Positions 15,423-23,289 of a DNA stretch of 32,273 nt are shown in pieces. This DNA is from Azospirillum sp. B506 (GTDB taxonomy: Bacteria; Pseudomonadota; Alphaproteobacteria; Azospirillales; Azospirillaceae): NCBI RefSeq assembly GCF_000333595.1, contig NZ_BADK01000088.1, forward strand, positions 1 to 32,273, in the 5' to 3' direction. The notes under the pieces are model-generated. The model saw only the letters and a list, made by a program, of their open reading frames with translations. It made no database searches and was not told where the DNA came from. A program made the translations under genes and the position numbers. How positions within the stretch are numbered: the stretch's first letter is position 1; the number at the start of each line of letters is the position of its first letter.

Positions 15423-17773
15423 GCCGGTCGATTGTTGCGTCACTAAACCATAGGCTGGCTTTGATCTCTCCCGAAAGGACCGCGCAGCCGGCCGGTGGCC
15501 CTGCTGGCGGCATGCTGCCGCCGGGCCGGCATTGGCTGGCGAATCTGCGCGCCAGCCGGCCCTTGCGCGTCCTGTTGCTGATCGGCGGGCTGTCGGTCGC
15601 CGTGCTGCTGGCGGCGACGCTCCATTACATCGACAGCATGCGCGAGCGCGAACTGGAAGGGGCGGAGCGCGAGCTGTCCACCCTGAACCTGTCGCTGGCG
15701 GAGCAGACCGCCAGCGCGACGCAGAGCGTCGATCTGGTGCTGACCACCATCATCGATCAGCTGAAGTCGGACGGAATCGACACGCCCGAGGAGTATGTCC
15801 GCCGGATGGGCGGGCGCGACACCTACCAGATGCTGCGGGCGCGGATCACCGGCCTGCCGCAGCTGGACGCGGTGACGATGATCGCGGCCGACGGACACCT
15901 GATCAACTTCTCGCGCTATTACCCGATCCCGCCGGTCAATGTGTCCGACCGGGATTACTTCGCCTACCTGCGCGACCACGACACGGCGGACCCCTTCATC
16001 AGCGAGCCGGTGCAGAATCGCGGCAACGGCAGCTGGACCGTCTATCTGGCCCGCCGGATCAGCGGGCAGGACGGCAGCTTCGTCGGTCTGGTGCTGGGCG
16101 CCATCGAACTGAGCTATTTCCAGAGGATTTACAAGTCGCTGCAACCCGACGGCGACGGCAGCATCAGCCTGTGGCGGCGGGACGGCATCCTGCTGGCCCG
16201 CCATCCGGGGCTGCCGGACATCGGCCGGCCGCTGGGCCAGCGGCAGTTCCTGAAGGTGCTGGAGCGCGCGAGGTCGGGCGTCTTCCTCTCCGCCGGCGGG
16301 CTGAACGACGGCGTCCGTCTGGTGGCGACGCGGGCGCTGGCCGACTATCCGCTGGTCGTCAATGTGACGCGCAAGCTGGACGCGGTGTTGAACGACTGGC
16401 GCATCCAGGCCTGGACCGTTGGAGCCGCAGGCACCGTCGGCATCGCCGCGCTGCTGCTGTCGCTGTGGGCGCTGGCCCGGCAGTTCAGCGCCTACGAGGC
16501 GGCGACCCGGGCGATGGATGCTGCCCGGCAGGCTGTGGAGGGGCGGGAGCAGGCCGAACAGGCGCTGCGCCAGAGCCAGAAGATGGAGGCGATCGGCCAG
16601 CTGACCGGCGGCGTCGCCCATGACTTCAACAACCTGCTCCAGGCCATCGGCATCAACCTCCACGTCATCGACAGCCGCAGCGACGACGAGCGTATCTCCG
16701 GTCCGGCGCGGCTGGCCCTGCAGGCGGTGGAGCGGGGAGCGACGCTGACCCAGCATCTGCTGGCCTTTTCACGCCGGCAGCAGCTTCGTCCGGTTCCTGT
16801 CGATGTCGCGACGCTGGTGGAGCGCATCAGCCGCCTTCTCGGACGCACGCTGGGCCAGTCGGTGCGGATCGAGACGGAGGTGTCGCCCGGCCTGTGGCCG
16901 GCGATGATCGACCCGACCCAGCTGGAAATGGCCGTGCTGAACCTGGCGCTGAATGCCCGCGACGCCATGCCCGGCGGCGGCACGCTGTGGATCCTGGCCG
17001 GCAACCGGACCGTGGGAAACCAGATGGCTGGCACAAGCCCGCTGCCGGTGCAGGTGGAGGGGCTGGAACCCGGCGACTATGTGGTTCTGCGGGTGCGCGA
17101 CACCGGCACCGGCATGGCGGCCGATGTGGCCGCCCGCGCCTTCGAGCCCTTCTTCACCACCAAGGAGGTCGGGCGCGGCACCGGTCTCGGCCTCAGCATG
17201 GTGCATGGGCTGGCGACCCAGTCGGGCGGCGGGGTGGAACTGGACAGCCGGCTGGGCCTCGGCACCACGGTGACGCTCTATCTGCCGCGCGCCCGTCAGG
17301 CGGCGGATGCGCCGGCCGCCCAGTCCACTCCGCCGCCTTCTCCGCCGCCCTCTCCGCCGCGGCCGAAGGGAAGGGAGGGGACGGCGGCCGGCGGGATGGG
17401 ATCCGGCTGCGCCGTCCTGCTGGTCGATGACGAGGAGCTGGTGCGCGCGGCCACCGCCGGCTATCTGGCGCAGGCCGGCTTCTCGGTCCGCGAGGCGGCC
17501 GACGCGGCGGCGGCGCTGGCCCTGCTCGATGACGGCTACCGGCCGGACGTGATCGTCACCGACCATATGATGCCGGGGATGACCGGACTCGACATGGCCC
17601 GCCTCCTGCGCGCCCGGCAGGACGGGACGCCGATCCTGATGGTTACCGGCTATGCCGAGGATCTCACCTCGACGGCTGCGGCGCAGGACGTTGCGCTGAC
17701 CGTGCTGTCCAAGCCGGTCGAACCGTCGCGGCTGGTCCGCTCCATCCGCGACATGGCGTCGGTGGAAAACTGA
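15407..17773 (+). CDS. Hybrid sensor histidine kinase with PDC-type extracytoplasmic sensor
   Basis: Domains in order: transmembrane helix (53-73); extracytoplasmic PDC/dCache-like sensor (about 80-325, with NVSDRDYFAYLRD and FISEPVQNRGNGSWTVYLAR, typical of this sensor type); transmembrane helix (about 333-356); HisKA with His405 in GGVAHDFNNLLQ; HATPase with NLALNARDAMP, DTGTGM and GRGTGLGLSMV; a Pro/Ser-rich linker; and a receiver with Asp719 (VTDHMMPG) and Lys769 (LSKPVE). The HDFNN form of the histidine box is usual in NtrB-like hybrid kinases. No cognate regulator is adjacent, so the partner is unknown. The start is uncertain: ATG 15407 sits inside a candidate promoter and lacks a ribosome binding site, while ATG 15512 (residue 36) would still keep the first helix. 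Confidence 0.92.
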   Translation: MTLGSCRSIVASLNHRLALISPERTAQPAGGPAGGMLPPGRHWLANLRASRPLRVLLLIGGLSVAVLLAATLHYIDSMRERELEGAERELSTLNLSLAEQTASATQSVDLVLTTIIDQLKSDGIDTPEEYVRRMGGRDTYQMLRARITGLPQLDAVTMIAADGHLINFSRYYPIPPVNVSDRDYFAYLRDHDTADPFISEPVQNRGNGSWTVYLARRISGQDGSFVGLVLGAIELSYFQRIYKSLQPDGDGSISLWRRDGILLARHPGLPDIGRPLGQRQFLKVLERARSGVFLSAGGLNDGVRLVATRALADYPLVVNVTRKLDAVLNDWRIQAWTVGAAGTVGIAALLLSLWALARQFSAYEAATRAMDAARQAVEGREQAEQALRQSQKMEAIGQLTGGVAHDFNNLLQAIGINLHVIDSRSDDERISGPARLALQAVERGATLTQHLLAFSRRQQLRPVPVDVATLVERISRLLGRTLGQSVRIETEVSPGLWPAMIDPTQLEMAVLNLALNARDAMPGGGTLWILAGNRTVGNQMAGTSPLPVQVEGLEPGDYVVLRVRDTGTGMAADVAARAFEPFFTTKEVGRGTGLGLSMVHGLATQSGGGVELDSRLGLGTTVTLYLPRARQAADAPAAQSTPPPSPPPSPPRPKGREGTAAGGMGSGCAVLLVDDEELVRAATAGYLAQAGFSVREAADAAAALALLDDGYRPDVIVTDHMMPGMTGLDMARLLRARQDGTPILMVTGYAEDLTSTAAAQDVALTVLSKPVEPSRLVRSIRDMASVEN

Positions 17774-17774
17774 C

Positions 17775-17813
17775 CGCAAGGGAACCCGCCACAGGAACCC
17801 GTCAAGGGAACTT
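17775..17813. repeat. Three imperfect 13-bp tandem units carrying GGAAC
   Basis: GGAAC occurs at 17781, 17794 and 17807, exactly 13 bp apart, within similar 13-bp units (CGCAAGGGAACCC, GCCACAGGAACCC, GTCAAGGGAACTT). It sits between the hybrid kinase stop and the DUF2892 gene. Confidence 0.8.
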
Positions 17814-17832
17814 GGGCCGGTATCGCAGCGTT
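17807..17832 (+). promoter_or_regulatory. Candidate EcfG (general stress sigma) promoter
   Basis: GGAAC (17807-17811), a 17-nt spacer and CGTT (17829-17832) match the alphaproteobacterial EcfG consensus as I know it (GGAAC-N16-17-CGTT). The DUF2892 gene starts about 40 nt downstream with a good ribosome binding site, giving a normal leader length. Confidence 0.68.
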
Positions 17833-17872
17833 GGAAGGACGATCCCAGTCCATTGCAACATCCGGAGCAGCC

Positions 17873-18184
17873 ATGAACGCCCAATCCACGATCCGCAACG
17901 CCTATGACAGCGTCTTTGAAGGCCACACCAACCTGGGCATGGGCGAGCGCATCGTCTCGACCGGCCTCGGGCTTGCCGTTGCGGCCGGCGGTCTGCGCAA
18001 GGGCGCCAGCCTTCCAGGCGCCATCATGGGGCTGGTCGGCGCCGCCCTGGTCGCCCGCGGCATGAGCGGCCATTGTCCGGTCAAGGAGCGTCTGGCCGGC
18101 GTCCGCCAGGATCGGCTGGACCATGGCGGTTCCTATGGCGAGTCGCAGGCCGTCGACCATTCCCGGATGGCGGAAACCTACTGA
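17873..18184 (+). CDS. DUF2892-type small membrane protein
   Basis: This 103-residue protein has two short hydrophobic helices (VSTGLGLAVAAGGL and LPGAIMGLVGAALVARGMSG) preceded by NLGMGERI and followed by HCPVKERL. That is the layout of DUF2892/YgaP-like inner-membrane domains (N-x-G-x-x-x-R at the front, G-x-C-P at the end). The C-terminus is hydrophilic. The start at 17873 has CCGGAG 6 nt upstream. The preceding EcfG-like promoter suggests induction in general stress or stationary phase, consistent with small membrane proteins of unknown function being common in such regulons. Confidence 0.8.
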   Translation: MNAQSTIRNAYDSVFEGHTNLGMGERIVSTGLGLAVAAGGLRKGASLPGAIMGLVGAALVARGMSGHCPVKERLAGVRQDRLDHGGSYGESQAVDHSRMAETY

Positions 18185-18223
18185 TCCGCAGCGCGCCATC
18201 ATCCATCCGTTCATCGGCTGCCG

Positions 18224-18345
18224 CAATCCATTCATGAGAAGGCGCGATGCCATTAACCCTGATGGTGAATGGTTGAGCGGACCAGCGACGGGATGAAGAC
18301 CGGAGGCCGCGGGTGTGACATCCTGCGGCCCCCGGGCTGCAGCCC
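18224..18345 (+). promoter_or_regulatory. Structured leader region upstream of ggt
   Basis: Three inverted repeats lie in a row before the ggt ribosome binding site. The first is 18224-18234 with 18266-18275 (CAATCCATTCA/TGAATGGTTG, one bulge), with an inner CCAT/ATGG pair. The second is GGCCGC 18305-18310 with GCGGCC 18325-18330. The third is the palindrome GGGCTGCAGCCC 18334-18345. A 9-codon open frame (ATG 18247 to TGA 18276, preceded by AGAAGG) overlaps the first. A regulatory role is speculative. Confidence 0.35.
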
Positions 18346-18377
18346 CGACCTGTCGTCCCGCTCAGGAGATTCACGGC

Positions 18378-20168
18378 ATGTGGTTCCCCGCTTTCCGATC
18401 CCGTTCCACCGCCGCGGCGGTGGCGGCGCTCTGCGTCGGCTCGGCCCTCGTGCTGCCGGCCGCGCTGCCGGCCGTTTTGCCGCTGCCGGCACTCGCCCAG
18501 GCTGCCGCCGCCACCGCACCGGTCCCGTACGACATCGGCTACGACATCTTCAATCCCGTCCGCAGCCAGAACGGGATGGTGGCCTCCGAACACCGGCTGG
18601 CGACCGAGATCGGCGTCGACGTCCTGAAGCGCGGCGGCAACGCGGTCGATGCGGCGGTTGCCGTCGGATTCGCCCTGGCGGTGGTGCTGCCGAATGCCGG
18701 CAACATCGGCGGCGGCGGCTTCATGGTCGTCCATGACGCCAGGAGCGGCAGGGACGTCGCGATCGACTTCCGCGAGATGGCCCCGGCCAGGGCCTTCCGC
18801 GACATGTATCTGGACCAGCAGGGCAAGGTCGTTCCCGACCGCTCGCTCTACACCCATCTGGCGGTCGGCATCCCCGGCACCGTCGCCGGGCTGGCCCATG
18901 CGCTGGAAAAATACGGCACGATGACGCTGGCCGACGTGCTGGCCCCGGCGATCAAGCTGGCGCGCGAGGGCTACGCCGTCACCCCGCAGCTGGCCGGCCT
19001 GCTGGAGGTCGAGCGCAACCATCTGGCCGCCTGGGACGCCACCCGTGCCATCTTCTTCAAGGATGGCCGCCCGCTGACCGCCGGTGAGACGCTGGCCAAT
19101 CCCGACCTCGCCAATTCGCTGGAGGCGATCGCCCAGCAGGGGCCGAAGGCCTTCTATGAAGGCACCATCGCCGACAGGATCGCGGCGGAGATGGCCAGGC
19201 ACGGCGGCTACATCACCAAGGACGACCTGAAGGCCTACAAGGTGGTGGAGCGCGAGCCGGTCAGCGGCAGCTATCGCGGCTATACGGTCAAATCGATGCC
19301 GCCGCCAAGCTCCGGCGGGACGCACATCATCCAGATGCTGAACATCCTGGAGCGCTGGCCGCTGAAGGACTACGGCCCCGACAGCGCCCGGTCGATCCAC
19401 CTGATGGCGGAGGCGATGAAGCTGGCCTATGCCGACCGCTCCGAATATCTGGGCGACCCCGACTTCACCAAGGTGCCGGTGAAGGGCCTGACCTCGCGCA
19501 AATACGCCGACGAGCTGGCGGCGAGGATCGACCCGGAGAAGGCGACCCCGGCCAGCAGCATCAAGCCCGGCAGGCCGGCCCCTTACGAAAGCGACCAGAC
19601 CACCCATTTCTCGGTGGCCGACAGCCAGGGCAACGTCGTCAGCACCACCTACACGCTGAACCTCAATTTCGGCAGCGGCATCGTCGCCGACGGGACCGGC
19701 ATCCTGCTGAACAACGAGATGGACGATTTCTCGGCCAAGCCCGGCGTGCCCAACGCCTTCGGACTGGTCGGCGGCGACGCCAACGCCGTCCAGCCCTTCA
19801 AGCGGCCGCTCAGCTCGATGTCGCCGACCATCGTGCTGAAGGACGGCAAGCCCTGGCTGGTCACCGGCAGCCCCGGCGGCAGCCGCATCATCACCACCAC
19901 CATGGAAACGGTGATCGATCACATCGACTTCGGCATGAACCCGGCCGAGGCCGCCGCCCTGCCGCGCGTCCATCATCAGTGGACCCCCGACGAGCTGCGG
20001 GTGGAGAAGGGCCTGAACCCCGACACCGTCCGCCTGCTGGAGCAGATGGGCCACAAGGTCGCGGTGAAGCCGACGATGGGACGCACCCAGACCATCCAGC
20101 TGCGCGAGGACGGGCTGTACGGCTATTCCGACCCGCGCAACCCCGACGGCATGACGCTTGGGTATTGA
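18378..20168 (+). CDS. ggt: Gamma-glutamyltransferase
   Basis: This is a periplasmic enzyme that cleaves gamma-glutamyl bonds, as in glutathione, and transfers the glutamyl group to water or amino acids. The product is a 596-residue precursor with a signal peptide ending near LPALAQAAAA. The large-subunit motif RGGNAVDAAVAVGFAL and GGGGFMVVHD are typical. The autoprocessing site is Gln407/Thr408 in DQTTHFSV; Thr408 becomes the N-terminal nucleophile of the small subunit. SPGGSRIITTT is the oxyanion/GG region. The start at 18378 has AGGAGA about 9 nt upstream; the frame is open from 18315, but that part is not signal-like. A structured 193-nt leader precedes the gene. Confidence 0.96.
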   Translation: MWFPAFRSRSTAAAVAALCVGSALVLPAALPAVLPLPALAQAAAATAPVPYDIGYDIFNPVRSQNGMVASEHRLATEIGVDVLKRGGNAVDAAVAVGFALAVVLPNAGNIGGGGFMVVHDARSGRDVAIDFREMAPARAFRDMYLDQQGKVVPDRSLYTHLAVGIPGTVAGLAHALEKYGTMTLADVLAPAIKLAREGYAVTPQLAGLLEVERNHLAAWDATRAIFFKDGRPLTAGETLANPDLANSLEAIAQQGPKAFYEGTIADRIAAEMARHGGYITKDDLKAYKVVEREPVSGSYRGYTVKSMPPPSSGGTHIIQMLNILERWPLKDYGPDSARSIHLMAEAMKLAYADRSEYLGDPDFTKVPVKGLTSRKYADELAARIDPEKATPASSIKPGRPAPYESDQTTHFSVADSQGNVVSTTYTLNLNFGSGIVADGTGILLNNEMDDFSAKPGVPNAFGLVGGDANAVQPFKRPLSSMSPTIVLKDGKPWLVTGSPGGSRIITTTMETVIDHIDFGMNPAEAAALPRVHHQWTPDELRVEKGLNPDTVRLLEQMGHKVAVKPTMGRTQTIQLREDGLYGYSDPRNPDGMTLGY

Positions 20169-20427
20169 GGCCGGCGGCCGAGGAGGCGGCGGACGCTTCC
20201 ACAGGCCGGACGGCATGGTCCGGAAGCGGGAATGGGCGTGCGGCGCAGGCCGGACGTCATATTTCCCGTATACAAAGAAAAAGCGGCGTGCTTTGGTAAC
20301 CTTTGATCCGCCTTGCCGGGCGGCGCAGGGCCCAAGGGCTCGTGCCTGTTCGGGAAAGGCAACGGAACAGTTGGAATAAGGCGGGCCTGTCGGGTAGCCT
20401 TTGCAGGAGTGAACCGGAGCATTTGCC
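20169..20427. other. Intergenic region, no gene seen
   Basis: This gap holds small hairpins, such as CCGGAC/GTCCGG (20206-20211 with 20218-20223), and an AT-rich patch near 20260-20305 with CGTATACAAAGAAAAAG. No T-tract terminator and no convincing promoter could be assigned. Confidence 0.4.
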
Positions 20428-20823
20428 GTGGACAAGGCCTTGGTCGAGAAGAACCGCGAGTGGACCTATCAGCGTGAAGGAAAGCAGCCCGTCACCATCC
20501 GGGTTGCCGATTTCGAGCGCGAGGGGAAGCGCATCGTCGCTTTCCTGGAACAGACCGACATTGCCAAGGCGGCCGGGTCGCCCCGGCCGGCCGTGAATGA
20601 CTGGCCCGGCATCGCCGAGGCCTATGCGAAGGAACAGGGCGTGTCGCTGGGCGACATCTATTGGTACGAGCTGCACCCGCGCCGCTTTGCCAATGGCCGC
20701 CCCAACGTGTCTGAATACCGCCCCGGCATGGCCGAATGGCGGTTCGAGACCAGCATCCCGCTGGCCCGCGCCATCGTCGAACAGCTGGGCTTCGACCCCG
20801 ACAACCTGCCGCTCGACATCTGA
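20428..20823 (+). CDS. Hypothetical protein (131 aa)
   Basis: I do not recognise a family. The product is soluble, charged and without cysteine, signal peptide or membrane helix. It has helix-strand alternation (REWTYQREGKQPVTIRVADF, VSLGDIYWYELHPRRF, SIPLARAIVEQLGFDPDNLP). The start codon is GTG at 20428 with GGAG about 9 nt upstream; no in-frame ATG precedes it. It stands alone between ggt and the secreted repeat protein, on the same strand. Protein-like composition and GC-rich third positions support coding. Confidence 0.72.
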   Translation: MDKALVEKNREWTYQREGKQPVTIRVADFEREGKRIVAFLEQTDIAKAAGSPRPAVNDWPGIAEAYAKEQGVSLGDIYWYELHPRRFANGRPNVSEYRPGMAEWRFETSIPLARAIVEQLGFDPDNLPLDI

Positions 20824-20828
20824 TACGC

Positions 20829-20846
20829 GGTCGGAATTTTCCGGCC
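20829..20846 (+). terminator. Weak hairpin after hypothetical gene
   Basis: GGTCGGAA and TTCCGGCC pair over 7 of 8 positions with a very small loop, 6 nt after the stop codon. The following bases are CTCTCCTG rather than a T run, so termination is doubtful. Confidence 0.25.
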
Positions 20847-20935
20847 CTCTCCTGCGTCTCTGGTGGACGGCCTCCCGCGCGCGCCCTCTGTGATGCGGCG
20901 CGGGACGGGTGTATGATGGCGGCATGAGTCAGCCG

Positions 20936-20959
20936 GCCGGCGGGACCGTTCCCGCCGGC
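20936..20959 (+). promoter_or_regulatory. Perfect 10-bp hairpin just before the ribosome binding site
   Basis: GCCGGCGGGA (20936-20945) pairs fully with TCCCGCCGGC (20950-20959) around a CCGT loop. It ends 5 nt before the GGGGAG Shine-Dalgarno box of the secreted repeat protein. There is no T-tract, so it is not a classical terminator; it could stabilise the mRNA or modulate initiation. Confidence 0.5.
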
Positions 20960-20977
20960 GCGACGGGGAGACAGAGG

Positions 20978-21400
20978 ATGAAGACGGTGCGGAGGGCGGC
21001 TGCCCTGGGTGCTGCGATGCTGGCGGTTGCTGCCGCCGGTGCCGTGTTGTCCGTTCCGGGCGCCGCGCAGGCGCGCACGTCGGTGTCGGTCGGCATCGGC
21101 GTCGGGCCGGTTTTCCCGGCCTATGGCTATTATCACCCCTACCGCTACTACGCGCCGCCCCCGCCGGTGGTGCAGTATTACGCGCCTCCGCCGGTCGTCT
21201 ATGCGCCGCCGCCGGTCGTTCAGTATTATTCCCCGCCGCCGGCCACGGTGAGCGCCGATCCAGCCGGCCCGGTCTTTTATTCGCGCAGCGGGCAGCAATG
21301 CCGCGAATACCAAAGCAGCGCCATCGTCGGCGGCCGGCCGCACCCGGTCTACGGCACCGCCTGCCTCCAGTCCGACGGCACCTGGCGCATCGTCAACTGA
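20978..21400 (+). CDS. Secreted proline/tyrosine-repeat protein with surface-antigen-like C-terminus
   Basis: The 140-residue precursor has a clear signal peptide (MKTVRRAAALGAAMLAVAAA, cleaved near GAAQA). A central low-complexity part holds repeated YAPPPxVVQYY/YAPPPVV units (about residues 50-90). The C-terminus, with CREYQSSAIVGGRPHPVYGT and ACLQSDGTWRIV, resembles the tail of 17-kDa surface-antigen-type proteins, whose two cysteines may form a disulphide. The start at 20978 is chosen because GGGGAG lies 7 nt upstream and the signal peptide begins there; the frame extends back to 20909. An envelope role is likely, but the function is unknown. Confidence 0.8.
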   Translation: MKTVRRAAALGAAMLAVAAAGAVLSVPGAAQARTSVSVGIGVGPVFPAYGYYHPYRYYAPPPPVVQYYAPPPVVYAPPPVVQYYSPPPATVSADPAGPVFYSRSGQQCREYQSSAIVGGRPHPVYGTACLQSDGTWRIVN

Positions 21401-21413
21401 GGCTGTCCGGCGC

Positions 21414-22475
21414 TTACGCCTCGTCCGGCGTGAGCGCCGGCAGGTCGTCGATGTTGTCGCGGTGGATCCTGCACACATCGTCCCACCGTGACAGGAAGGC
21501 GTCCAGCAGGGCCGGGTCGAAATGGCGGCCGCGGTTCTCGATCATGAAGCTGCGCGCCTCCTCCGGTGTCCAGGACCGCTTGTAGGGGCGGACGGAGGTG
21601 AGGGCGTCGAACACATCGGCGATGGCGACGATGCGGCCGGGCAGCGGGATGGCGTTTCCCGCCAGACGGTTCGGATATCCGCTGCCGTCGAACTTCTCAT
21701 GGTGGCTGAGCGCGATCTCCGCCGCCAGCCGCAGAAGCGGGATGTCGCTGTTCGCCAGGATGCGGTGGCCGATGGCGGCGTGCTGGCGCATCACCGTCAT
21801 CTCCTCCGGCGTCAGGCGGCCCGCCTTCAGCAGGATCATGTCGGGGATGCCGATCTTGCCGATATCGTGCATCGGCGCTGCCTTCGTCACTTCCTGGGCG
21901 AAGGCGGCGCCGCAGCCGGCCGCTTCGGCGATCAGTTTGGAATAGAGGGCCATCCGCTCGATATGGGCGCCGGTTTCGGGATCGCGGTATTCGGCGGCGC
22001 GCGACAGGCGGGTGACCAGTTCCTCCCCCTGGCGCTGGAGGGCGGCGGTGACCCGCTCCACCTCGGCGGCCAGCAGGGCGGCGCGGTCGCGCAGCAGGGC
22101 GCGGCTCTGGCGCAGGGCCAGCAGATTGCGCAGCCGCGCCTGGACCTCCGGCACGATGATCGGCTTGGTCAGGAAATCGTTGCAGCCCTCGTCCAGCGCG
22201 CGCACGCGGATGTCGACCGCCGTGTTGGCGGTGATCATCACCACCGGCACCGTGTCCAGCCGTGCATCGTCGCGGATGCGGCGCAGCAGCTCCATGCCGT
22301 CCATCTCCGGCATCATCTGGTCCAGCAGGATCAGGTCCGGCTCGTTTCCGCGCAGCCATTCGACGGCGTCCAGCGGGTTTTCCATCGTCACCGGCTCGGC
22401 ATCGTCCAGGCGGCGGACGACGGCGGCCATGATGAACAGGTTGGTGCGGTCATCGTCGACGATGAGGATGTTCAT
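21414..22475 (-). CDS. Response regulator with HD-GYP domain (c-di-GMP phosphodiesterase)
   Basis: This 353-residue cytoplasmic protein is a two-domain response regulator. The receiver (1-120) has VDDD, the acceptor Asp in LILLDQMMPEMDG and the Lys in FLTKPI. After a coiled-coil linker (LLRDRAALLAAEVERVTAAL) comes an HD-GYP domain (about 150-340) with H-IERM, MHDIGKIGIPD, HHEKFDGSGYP and IVAIADVFDAL. All expected metal ligands of the HD and the GYP motif are present, so it should hydrolyse c-di-GMP when phosphorylated. Its ATG overlaps the stop of the upstream receiver gene by 4 nt (ATGA), so the two proteins are translationally coupled. It is the likely output of the neighbouring kinases. 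Confidence 0.94.
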   Translation of the reverse strand: MNILIVDDDRTNLFIMAAVVRRLDDAEPVTMENPLDAVEWLRGNEPDLILLDQMMPEMDGMELLRRIRDDARLDTVPVVMITANTAVDIRVRALDEGCNDFLTKPIIVPEVQARLRNLLALRQSRALLRDRAALLAAEVERVTAALQRQGEELVTRLSRAAEYRDPETGAHIERMALYSKLIAEAAGCGAAFAQEVTKAAPMHDIGKIGIPDMILLKAGRLTPEEMTVMRQHAAIGHRILANSDIPLLRLAAEIALSHHEKFDGSGYPNRLAGNAIPLPGRIVAIADVFDALTSVRPYKRSWTPEEARSFMIENRGRHFDPALLDAFLSRWDDVCRIHRDNIDDLPALTPDEA

Positions 22476-22975
22476 CCGGCGGCATCCGTCTTCCGCGCGG
22501 CGATCAGCCGGCCGGCCTCGGCCAGCAGGGCGTTCAGGTCCACCGGCTTTTCAAAGGCGGCGTCGGCACCCAGCAGGCGGGCCATCCCCGGCAGTTCCAT
22601 CCGCAGGCGCAGGCTGCCGCCGGTGACGGCGATCAGGGGCGGGCGCGACCGCTGTGCCTTCAGCCGTAGGATCACCTCGTACCCGTCAGCCTCCGGCATG
22701 ATGATGTCGGTCACCACCAGATCCACCGGATGGTTGGCCAGGATGTCCAGGGCGGCGTTTCCATTCTCCGCCTCATGTACGGTGCAGCCGGTGCGGGTGA
22801 AGGCGATGCAGACCATTCGGCGGAAATCGGGATCGTCGTCGACCAGCAGGACGGAGGCGCCTGACAGGGACTGCGTGGCGGCTGAGTGAGGGGCAGGGGT
22901 GGCCGGGGTGGTGGGGGAGGTCGGGGATGGAGCTGGGGTTGGGGCGGCCCGCAGCTCGTAAAGTGTCATTTCCAT
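22472..22975 (-). CDS. Single-domain response regulator with Pro/Thr-rich N-terminal tail
   Basis: In this 167-residue protein, residues 1-38 are a Pro/Thr/Ser-rich, probably disordered tail (APTPAPSPTSPTTPATPAP). The rest is a receiver domain with VLLVDDDPDFRR, the acceptor Asp in LVVTDIIMPEADG, Thr in AVTGG and Lys in FEKPVDL. It has no output domain, so it may shuttle phosphate, as CheY- or Spo0F-like receivers do. The start at 22975 or the in-frame ATG 22969 are both possible. The gene is divergent from the LuxR-type regulator and overlaps the HD-GYP gene. Confidence 0.9.
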   Translation of the reverse strand: MEMTLYELRAAPTPAPSPTSPTTPATPAPHSAATQSLSGASVLLVDDDPDFRRMVCIAFTRTGCTVHEAENGNAALDILANHPVDLVVTDIIMPEADGYEVILRLKAQRSRPPLIAVTGGSLRLRMELPGMARLLGADAAFEKPVDLNALLAEAGRLIAARKTDAAG

Positions 22976-23289
22976 GGTCGCCGGTCCTGTCGTCCGCCGC
23001 GAACCGGCCGGTCAGGCCGGGTGGATTTCGCTAAACCCCACCATAAACGTCCACTGTTGCGCGCACCCGCTGTGTCTGGGATAGCGGGGCCGGGAAATGG
23101 GATAGCGGGGATATTATCCCGCGCCGGGAAGGAAAGCATGTCGGACCGCCGTTGCGGACCCGGGACGGCAGGCAAATATGAACGACGTGAAATATGGTGA
23201 AGCCACGAAAACTTAAGATTTCGGTCAGCATAGAGGGGAATGTTGATACTATGGGATAGGCGGTTGCCGAGGGTGGCGGAGGCGGGTTG
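22976..23289. promoter_or_regulatory. Divergent regulatory region with four GGGATA boxes
   Basis: This gap of about 310 nt separates the two outward-facing signalling operons and contains no gene. TGGGATAGCGGGG occurs twice as an exact 13-bp direct repeat (23077-23089 and 23098-23110), 21 bp apart. GGGATA-T-TATCCC (23108-23120) is a perfect palindrome overlapping the second copy. TGGGATAGG recurs at 23252-23260, close to the LuxR-type gene. These look like binding sites of one regulator. Confidence 0.6.

Noticed and set aside
18081-20435. Long minus-strand open frame opposite ggt
   Set aside because: The ggt frame has a signal peptide, processing site and family motifs; the opposite frame has none.
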